DNA of 64,000 bases, taken from Flaveria trinervia (Eukaryota > Streptophyta > Magnoliopsida > Asterales > Asteraceae). The DNA lies in the NCBI GenBank assembly GCA_025506515.1, contig CM046442.1, forward strand, positions 107,032,849-107,096,848. The letters are read 5' to 3'. The position numbers and the translations under genes are program-made. Positions 55,801 to 64,000 of the stretch are shown here, piece by piece. Under the pieces are notes generated by a model, which was not told the DNA's origin, ran no database searches, and was given only the letters and a program-made list of their open reading frames with translations. Each line of letters starts with the position of its first letter. Position 1 is the stretch's first letter.

Positions 55801-58590
55801 GACATTTTTGTTTGTCTTGAGCTGTTCTTGCACAGAAGAGATGATTAGTTACATTTGGAACCCAAGCTTTGCTTGTCTTGGGTTTATCAAAAGAAGTTAA
55901 AGGTAATGACACAGTAATAGATCCTATAGTCATATTTTAAGGATCCTTTGCTTTTGTTAATGAAGAACATTCAGTCACTTGGTCTTTTCTTGAACTTTCA
56001 CACCACTTTTGGATGCCTAGACCTGACCTTCAATACTTCAGGAGTTTTACTGACTTTGGAAGTTTTGATGATTGGACCTTCGTAAGATCTTGCTATCACT
56101 ACAACAGGCTTCCGTGCTTCAAAAGTATTCCCTTCTTTTGTGACCAAATTTTCTTCTGAAGGCAATTTTCCACTTGCCTTCATCTTCATTTTGTACCTTC
56201 CAAAGGAAACAAATTTTCCTTCCAAAGTTTGCTTCTTCTTGAAACTTTTAGAAGTTTCTTTCTTTATCATATGGAGAGTGCCTTTAGGATTGTAAGGACA
56301 ATCCTTAGCAAGATGAGAGGAACTCTCACACATAACACATTCCAACTTTTTCTTCCTAAGAGCCTTCTTTTGTGAACAAGGTTGAACTTGATCACTTTCC
56401 TTCTCCATCTTTATCTTTGCAGATGTAGTGGAAGTCCTTTTGGGGTGAGGAATTCCTTTGCAGTTGGATGGTTCAAACTGTGTAGTAGTGGTACATAACT
56501 GATCAGCCTTCTTCTTATTGCTCAGATGATTTGAACACGAACCAGAACTCTTGGTACTAGAGTTCTGGTCGATGTCTTTAGTCCTAACCACTTCAAACCT
56601 TGCAGAGATAAAGACTTGAAACTACTTAGAGTTAAAATCAGCATTGATCTCTTGACCCTTCTTTGCTTTTCTCTTGCTCTTTGTGGTCAGATTCTTTCTC
56701 ATTGACTTGGTCATCATAGTCTTCGTACTCTCCTCAAAAGGATGGTGACCCTTCTTAGAATCCTCTTCTTCACTCTTCTCAAAGACACTCTTCACTATCA
56801 CTTCTTCATCCTCTTCAGTCAAGGGGTCTATAAGAGGAAGCTTATCTTCACAAGTTTCACACCTAGGAGATCTTACAAACAAAATGGTGTGTGGAGGAGC
56901 TATCTCACTAGATCCCAGTCCTTTCTTATTCTAATAACAAACCTTTGCATGCAAGGATGATGATACAATGTTCTTGAAGGTTTCTTTTTCAAGAACACAT
57001 TTTCTGCCCTGGCTTTGCTATCACAAGCTCAGCCTAGCATTCAGTCAACTTGGTTATGAGATCTTTGATCTGAGTCCTATAGTTCGTGTGTTCATGTTTA
57101 AGAACTGAAATGGTTTTCTCTTATTCCTCTATTTTCAGTTTATAATAATTTTTAGATATTTTGAAATCAGATTTTAAGATATTTAAGGACTCAATATTAA
57201 ATCTCATATCTAAGTTGTAGGACCTGTATCTATTAACTTTAGCAATACATTCATGTGTACAAAGATGTTCCAATACCTTTGCTTCATCATGGTCAGCCAT
57301 CAGTGCTTGGTTTGGAGATACATCTTCCACCAGAAAACTCCATTCAAAGCCTTTTTCTTCAATAACAACTACAACTTGCTGCTTTGCTTCTCATTCTAGG
57401 TGACTTTCTCAGTGTAGTTTGGTCTGGTTTGTCATTGGCCACTATTTGTCCTTGGTGCCTTGCATTCCCTAGCAAAGTGTCCTATTTGATTACAGTTGTA
57501 ACACTTAACTTTGCTTTTTATCCAGCCCAAACTTTCCACTGCTGTATTGATTGGAAACTTCCTTCCTATCCTCTTGTAGAACTTCTTGGCTCTGTGAGTG
57601 AGAAGAGCCATCTACTTGACTATTTACATATGCTCCAAATCAGCTGGATGAATACAGTCAAAGTCTTCAAGGTGAATAGAAAGTTGCATGAGCTTTCATC
57701 AGAAGACACAAAGGCATATGAAAAACTTATCTTTTAGAATAGGCTTCCTTGAGTTTAGCTTTCTCTTGGTGTCTTCGAGAAGGTGATGAAAGGACCATTT
57801 TGTGAGTTGTCAGGGTAGCATATAATATGATATTGAGGTTCCATGCTATCCCTTTCAGTCACATGTAGGGCTGAACTTATTTTATTTTTGGAGTTACCAG
57901 ATACACTTTGCATGTTCATCACCATCTGGCATCCACTAAGAATACCATACAACTCAGTCAAAGTGAGAGTCGTAAAGTTGTCAGTTCTCTTGATAACAAC
58001 ACAGTAATGTGTCCATTGCCTAAGAAGAGAGGACATAAAATTCCTTACAATGTCCCTATTTTCAAGAGTCACTCCAACATCCACTAGAGTGTCAACAATC
58101 TTAACATACCTGAAGTATTGTTGAGTCATGGTTTCACCTGTTTTAAAGGTGAAGTTTTCAAACTAGTTCTTCAGGAGATCCTTTTTGTTCTCCTTGGCTT
58201 CAGTAGAATCCTCATAGATTAGTTTCAATGCATCCCACAACTTTTTAGCTATTTTGCATTTCATAAAACCTCTATATAAAGAGTTTGTAAGAGCAGTCTG
58301 AAGGGCTATCAGGGTTTCCTGATCAATTCTTACTCTCCTTCTATCTTTATTAGAGTAGTCTACCACAACTGTTGGAATCATACCACCTCCAACAGCAGCT
58401 GAAGAGGTGCTTGGTGTGTAAGGTCCTGAGATAATAAATTCCACATACTAGAGTCTTGATACTTGATAAAACCTTCCATTCTTTGGCACCAAGTGTCAAA
58501 CTCTTCAAGAAAGATCAGTAGGGACTTTGTCATGGTTCCAATTTCCATATCAACTTTAGTGATAACTGCCATTTAAGATGTTAAGTATTT
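55801..58590 (-). pseudogene. Copia-C gag with two zinc knuckles (broken)
   Basis: The start is probably the complement of 58570-58572 (MAVITKVDMEIGTMTK). Capsid-like segments at 58444-58163 (KIAKKLWDALKLIYED) and 58129-57755 (MTQQYFRYVKIVDTL). First knuckle CYNCNQIGHFAREC (about 57511-57470) intact. DVSPNQALM and coiled coil at 57330-57040. A basic/acidic linker (56882-56622). Second knuckle CVMCESSSHLAKDC (about 56340-56299), which keeps the four metal ligands but lacks the usual Gly. Several stops, for example after the N-terminal 64 codons. Confidence 0.85.
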
Positions 58591-58644
58591 TGTGTGAGTG
58601 AGGGATCTTAAGATGGTGAGATCTTACAATCAAGAGCCTGGAAT

Positions 58645-58657
58645 GCTCTAATACCAA
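58645..58657 (-). promoter_or_regulatory. tRNA-iMet primer-binding site of Copia-C (mutated)
   Basis: The minus strand reads TTGGTATTAGAG, one change from TGGTATCAGAG. It lies next to the LTR start at 58659. Confidence 0.75.
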
Positions 58658-58658
58658 T

Positions 58659-59463
58659 TGCAGGACCGTTTAAGGGGTTGGTCACTTACAACACAACACA
58701 TAATGAGGAGAGTTGATTCAGAATACTTAATAGATCAAATGGGGAATTGCCAACCAGTCACCTTGATACTAAGTAAAACAAGTAATAGAAAGATAGAACA
58801 AGAACAATAACAAAATAACACAAGTGTTTGGTTTTTAAGAATGATGTATATTGATCTCAAGTTCTTTACAAGTGTTTGCAAAGCATACAAGGATTAAAGA
58901 TTACAAGGGGCTTGAGATTCTTTATACTAATTCCTATAGCCGGCAATACTTTGAAGGCCAGCTGGATACATGATCTAGACAACAACAAAATCAATGTAGA
59001 GTCAAAAGGCAAATTTCCTTTTGACTAGTGACTATGACATGCCATAGCTCACATCCTAATATATTATAAAAAGGATAAAAGTACATAAAGTAGAAAGAAT
59101 AAACACAAGACCTCAATGTACAGTTTACCAAAAGTATGGACCTTTCACCAACTTATGAAAGTTGGTGAGTCAATTAGAGTTATAGCGGAAAGATGGTCCA
59201 GATTTATGGTAAAAGGTACATCGGATAAAGCATGTACTCAAAAGTCTTCAGAAGAAATTTGTCTTCATAAACTGGCTTCGGAAGACTTTGTCTGTAAAGC
59301 TTTGGAAGACTTCATTATTGGCTTCGGAAGATTTCACACTTCGAATGTTTTCTAATGCAGAATGTGAAACTTTCGAAGCATTCTACTTCAGCACTTTGTG
59401 CATGCATGCAGGATAGACTGTTTAGATGTTTTGGGTTGCATCAGCCTTATATAAATCCTTACA
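58659..59463 (-). repeat. Copia-C 5' LTR
   Basis: 805 bp, TGCAGGACCG to TCCTTACA on the plus strand. In its own sense it starts TGTAAGGATTTATATAAGG, carries CTTCGGAAG-type repeats (59380-59235) and a TATA-like TTTTTATAATATATT, and ends CGGTCCTGCA. It matches the Copia-B LTR in motif content and in both ends. Confidence 0.85.
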
Positions 59464-60024
59464 TACACATATCATACTCAACATAAAAAACACCATGTCC
59501 TGAAAGTTGTCAAAAATAGCAAGTATGATCACATGTGTTGGTTTTTCACAATTTAATAATTCCTAATCCGTTCTTCTGTTCTAAACATCACATATCTAGA
59601 ATTCAACCTACCAAAAAGTTTTCATTTATGGAATGTTCCCAATAACAAGCCTAAATCACAAGTTCATAACAATATTTTCCATTTATTATCATCAATTAAC
59701 ATTCTAGAATCAACAATTTAATTTAGTTTCACCTAATTCAATCACTTATTATAAAACCCCAAAATAAAGTCTCCTTTATAGGAAACTATTGGGTTTTGAC
59801 CTAAATGAAACAAATTCTTTAAACCAATCCACACATCCATCATCCTTTACATACCAAGATAAAATTAAGCATCAGTTTCAATCAATTTCATGTTTTGACT
59901 TGCTTTTGGATATCTAGAGTTCATGTTCATCTTGGTAAATATAGAATGATATTAAGAATAAAAACTTACTGGAAGTGTGTAATGGATGAATGCTAACATG
60001 TTTTTCATGGAAGAATCGTTGTTT
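59464..60024. other. AT-rich spacer, no gene seen
   Basis: Unique-looking sequence between Copia-C and the duplicated block. No domain or RNA gene. Confidence 0.5.
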
Positions 60025-61335
60025 ATCACATTGTTAGATACAATTATTTTATTGATTTGATTTTTAAAGATATTTTTTGGGTATTTATCATGAAGATTTT
60101 GAGTTTATCATGGATATTTTTTTATGTAAAGAATACCAATAATTTTGTAGTACATTGAACATTTGGTATAGATGATTGTTTAATATAGTTATGCGAGTTT
60201 AAAAGTTTATACAACGTTACATGATACATAAGAGTAAAAAAGTTTACTTTTTAAATAAAATGTTATAGTGAGGGAATAATATACTTAAGTTAGAATTTTA
60301 TGATCACTATTATTAACATTTGTCAAAAAATTAGTTTCTAGAATTTTGAAGCTAGATTGAAATTTTAAATCAAGTGAAATTCAATTTTGCTCCTTAAGGT
60401 TTGATTAAATCAACTATTTTCCTTCAAAATATTAAAATCACTAATTTACCTTTAAAAGTTTCATATGCTGATTCAATTTCATTCTAAAAGTTTTATCATC
60501 TTGGATAAAGTTGATACAACTTATGAAACTTTTCGACTGAAATTGATGTTTTTAATCTTTTATAGGAAAATAGTTATTTTTAACAAACATTGAGGATTAA
60601 AATTGAACTTATTTCCATTATTAGTGGTTCATGATATTCCTATATATTTATCTCTGTAACAAATACCAACTATAATTTAATTTATTTATTATTGATGTTA
60701 AATAAAGAGGTAACATTTTTTGAGGTTTGAGTCACTAACATATCTTCATAAAGATATATAAGGCATAATGCAGGTATTGATGCATAATTTTAGCAAAAAT
60801 ACCATCTATATAGTATACAAGCTTAATTGATCATACAAAAAGTTTCTTTTTCAATCACCATTATCCACTACGCCAAACATCATCGTGACCATGGTCGCCA
60901 CCCAAAAACTACTCTCTAGTTCACATGTTATCTTTAAACTTACGACCACCAAATACTTACCCGTCAAACTTATATCTATAAACCTTTCCATCTGACGCCA
61001 AACTCACTCATAGCCAGCCGAGTATCTTGATACAAAAGACCTATCTAAACCCCATTATACTTATTAGTTCTATGAAGAACAAATTCTAGTCAACACTTTA
61101 CTTGGAAGTTGTGATGAAACCATTCAGCCTATCTTTTCCTTTGTTATCATTGGCTAACAAGTATAGATATGTCTTTAGCGTATCTAGGTCTTAGATTATC
61201 TCCCTCAAGCCAAAGTCACCAACAATACTCGAGTACTCACTTGATCACTTAAATGTTGGTTGATATAGATCTAATGAGGATAACTTATCATTAGCGTAAA
61301 GTCAATGGTGGATGGAGATCTACTAGTTTACATTT
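60025..61335 (+). repeat. Duplicated block, copy B
   Basis: It aligns with copy A (44640-45620) from ATTGTTAGATAC through GATGGAGATCTACTAG. It holds a MITE insertion (60380-60615) absent from copy A. No F-box coding sequence precedes it. Confidence 0.75.
60380..60615. mobile_element. MITE with AATTCAATTTTNNTCC inverted repeats
   Basis: The left end AATTCAATTTTGCTCCTTAA and the right end, read on the minus strand as AGTTCAATTTTAATCCTCAA, are inverted repeats about 235 bp apart. Copy A shows the empty site (around 44990-45020). Flanking TTGAAATT/TTGAACTT-like sequences suggest an 8-9-bp duplication, consistent with a Mutator-like MITE. No ORF. Confidence 0.65.
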
Positions 61336-62155
61336 CCAGTCACCATCTGGATTTGTTAGACTAGCAGTCCATCTTCATTGTCATTAATTAAAGGTCTTAT
61401 GCGTATTCGATTCATGTCAACAATTGAGCTGTGGTGGCACAATGGCTGAATTAAGGATTTCGGCATCCATATTGTTACAAATTGAACCGTGGTACCATGG
61501 ATTAAGAGGGGGATCTATTAATTTACAGGTTTATTTGATTTGGGTGCACAGTTTCTTGTTTTTGTGAAAAAATCTTTGGTAATTTTGGATTATTGTTGTT
61601 GATGATGATGATGGGTCGAGGTGGTGGTGATGATATTATAGATTACTTTAATTTTATAGAGGATTACAATGAACTTATGATATGCAATTCATGCAAAATT
61701 CCTAATTGAGGATTATAGGTAAATGATGAAGGTGTTGCGGTTGTGGTTAGCCGGTGCTGCGGTTGTGGTTAGGTGGTGCTGTGGTGGTTGTTAGGTGATG
61801 GGGGTCTCGTGGTGCGACAAAATTGATGGTCAAAGATGATGGGGATGGTGGTGGGTTAGTAGTAGTAGTGGGCCCACTATATGATTTCTTATTTAATTAT
61901 TTTGTTTATTCACATATAATATTATATGAAGGACAATTACTCATTTAACAAAATTTAAACAGAAAAAGATAATGGCTATCCATGACGGGGACCTTTAGTG
62001 TTATATTTTGTCAAACATGTGTACCGACCTTGTTGTTTTTTAAAATTGAGAATCGAAAGTGAAAACAGATCTAACCATAGAGACCTTTCATGTAATTAAC
62101 TCTTTCATATATTTAGAATCACCTCATTCTTTTCCACCAAACTTATAGCTATAAC
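61336..62155. other. Spacer between duplicated copies, no gene seen
   Basis: It includes a GTGGTTAGGTGGTGCTG-type GT-rich patch with imperfect tandem repeats (61725-61860) and an ATGATGATGATGGG run near 61600. No coding domain. Confidence 0.5.
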
Positions 62156-63130
62156 TTTCCTATTTGATTCAAATAAATCCAAACCATCCTTATAGGTTTG
62201 GATCTATATAATTTTCTTCATGGTACTCACTCACAACCAACCAAGCATCTTGATACAGAAGACCCATCTCAACCTCACTATCCTTTTCAGTTCCTCAAAG
62301 AATAAATTCTAATCAACATTTTACTTGTAAGTTGTGATGAAACCATTCATCCTATCATTTCCTTTGTCGTCACTCGCTAATAGGCATGGACACGTCCTTA
62401 GCGCATCAACATCTTCGAGAATCTCCCTCAAGCTAAACTCACCAACAATCCTTGAGGTACCCAATCATTGAAAATTTTTATTGATATATGATCCAACGCA
62501 GATGACCTAATATTGGTGTAAAAAGTCAGTGGAGGATGAAGATCTACTAGTTCATAATATCAGCCAACTTAGTGATTTTTACAAGTCTATCATCATTGTA
62601 CTAAATGTTTGTGAAAATGCGATTAGTTTTCTTGAATCATTTAACACCCTTCTTGAGTTTGAGAGCTCCATTAACTAGTCAATGTCATTAGTTCACCTAT
62701 TACCACCATGAACTTTACTGAAACATGTGTATCATAACACTTGAGTGTCTGTCGGCCCAAACAGCCACCACAACAACACTTCCAATTAGAATCTAGCCCC
62801 ATGAAACTCTTGGTCAAAACACCCAAGTCCTACAACCTAAAAAAATTATAGGTCTTAACCTGAGTATATGGCCCAATATGTCTAATCCTTTTCCCAATTC
62901 TATGGCATTAATGGGTTATAACAGTCATGATTGCTGGAAGCTCACTTGTTTTTGACGTGACAATAACATAATGGTCACTAACTCATATTGTTGTAAACAA
63001 CATAACTATTAGATCTCCTCACTAGTTGACTCTAGAGCATCTCATTACACAACATCTGATGGTTCCAATCTTCATTAGCTTTCTGACTACGGGTTTGGAT
63101 GAAATCCAAATGGGTGATGGTATGTACATG
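62156..63130 (+). pseudogene. Duplicated block, copy C, with copia gag and protease remnants
   Basis: It aligns with copies A and B from ACTCACTCACAACCAACC onward and extends further into the copia element: a gag_2 piece (62530-62720, SFLESFNTLLEFES-like), a worn zinc knuckle near 62900-62940 (HDCWKL) and a protease patch near 63025-63100 (VDSRASHYTTSDG, with Arg in place of the Gly of DSG). This shows that the block contains the 5' half of an old plus-strand copia, further decayed than the SIRE elements. Confidence 0.6.
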
Positions 63131-64000
63131 TTGGATTTGGATGTATGGGTTAGACTAATCATTATTACCAAATAAGTTTTGACCCATAAGATTTATACCT
63201 TGGGAAAAGAACATCAAATCCACTTAAAATTGGTGATTATGAACAATAACAAGATTTATAATAATATCGGATAGTTATAGTTATCGACTTTTAATAATAA
63301 TTAATGCTATTCTAATTATTTATAAAAACTTTTAATTGTTAAACATAAAGTTTTCAATTCTTGGTCCTCATGGGCTATAACTAATCTAACCAGCCTTGGG
63401 TCTCATGAGGTGGATTAATTATGATTAAAAGGGATCATTAGGCTAAAGCCATAATCACCCTTCAACGCTAACACAATTGCAGCCGAAAGGAGATGAAAAC
63501 TTTCTCTTCGACCAAGAGCCCAAACGACCACCACATCACCACCTTGGTCGACCATCCGAGAATCACCACCACTGCAACTTGATGTCATGACTAGAGGTCC
63601 CGCAATCGTTCTCTTTGCAGTCACGTCACAACCTTAAGCCATGCTTTCCTTTATGGCCGCAAATCTCATTTTGAGTTCATATGTGATCTAGGATCTCTAT
63701 TCATGGAACCTAGGTGTCTCAAACGGTTAGCATTAACCACAAAGGTCTATTTATCTCACTGGAAGATCGATTTAAATATTTTATTTGTATTGTTAAATGT
63801 ATGTTTATGTGTACAACTACCTGTTATCAAAATCATAGTAGGCTAACTATGTTTGTAAATTTTAGAAATATCTTTATGGGATTAAAAAAGCTTCAAGACT
63901 CTACATTGAGTTAACATCATTTTTCATGTCGTTTGGATTCAAAAGTCCCTTTCCTGTGTTTCTTTATTTGTTTATCACCTTAGTGATCATAATCTTTACT
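63131..64000. other. AT-rich spacer to window end, no gene seen
   Basis: It may include more of the decayed copia at its left edge. Short ORFs at 63415-63624 and 63714-63914 show no recognisable domain. Confidence 0.45.

Larger units (their letters stand above)
47710..59463 (-). mobile_element. Copia-C, SIRE-type Ty1/copia with env-like ORF (decayed)
   Basis: A minus-strand element. On the plus strand it shows a partial 3' LTR (47710-47828), polypurine tract, post-pol ORF region (about 47850-51690), promoter-like stretch (51690-52260), pol (52480-55800), gag with two zinc knuckles (about 55870-58572), primer-binding site and 5' LTR (58659-59463). It is the same lineage as Copia-B by LTR repeats and gag, and distinct from Copia-A/D. 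The region holds many stops and shifts. Confidence 0.88.

Noticed and set aside
63415..63914. Terminal ORFs of 69 and 66 codons
   Set aside because: No domain, no neighbouring gene signals, AT-rich spacer context.

Overview
The window is nuclear DNA of a flowering plant, probably a eudicot. It is almost entirely LTR retrotransposons nested in one another, and contains one recognisable host gene, an F-box gene near 43.6-44.6 kb. The evidence is tRNA-iMet primer-binding sites, Ty1/copia and Ty3/gypsy (chromovirus) protein domains, SINEs, MITEs and long (TA)n tracts. The SIRE-type copia elements with extra env-like ORFs resemble those I associate with Asteraceae, but that placement is weak.

Layout. 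1-12.9 kb: an old minus-strand SIRE-type copia (Copia-B) is split by a minus-strand gypsy (Gypsy-A, only its 5' end in view, itself interrupted at the gag start codon by the end of another gypsy LTR) and by a plus-strand copia (Copia-A, 4276-10925, target-site duplication CATTT). 12.9-14.2 kb: TA microsatellites and AT-rich spacer. 14.2-24.7 kb: a complete but decayed minus-strand chromovirus (Gypsy-B, duplication TAAAT) with a solo LTR inserted in its chromodomain codons. 24.7-38.5 kb: AT-rich spacer, then a decayed plus-strand gypsy whose LTR was hit by Copia-D (27006-37982, duplication AATGG), a SIRE-type element with pol plus two extra ORFs. 38.5-43.5 kb: MITEs and SINEs. 43.6-44.6 kb: F-box gene with three apparent frame breaks. 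44.6-46 kb: its 3' flank, which recurs twice at 60.0-63.1 kb. 46.0-59.5 kb: an LTR of another element and Copia-C, a minus-strand SIRE-type element with an env-like ORF. 59.5-64 kb: the duplicated flank copies, a MITE and spacer.

Main biological points. In both SIRE-type elements the repeat cluster and TATA box found in the LTR promoter recur after pol, just upstream of the env-like ORF, which suggests a second internal promoter. Near-palindromic repeats built on TCAGTCGCACGACTGA, and ATGCGAATGGACC-type repeats, occur in the LTRs of both copia and gypsy elements that are otherwise unrelated. A solo gypsy LTR carries 20 copies of a 22-bp unit, most containing a WRKY W-box. The frameshifts that could be resolved by comparison are all single-base losses, often in base runs, so some broken frames may be consensus errors rather than decay.

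All calls come from reading the sequence and the supplied translations. No database search or alignment program was run, and element names (Copia-A etc.) are local to this annotation.
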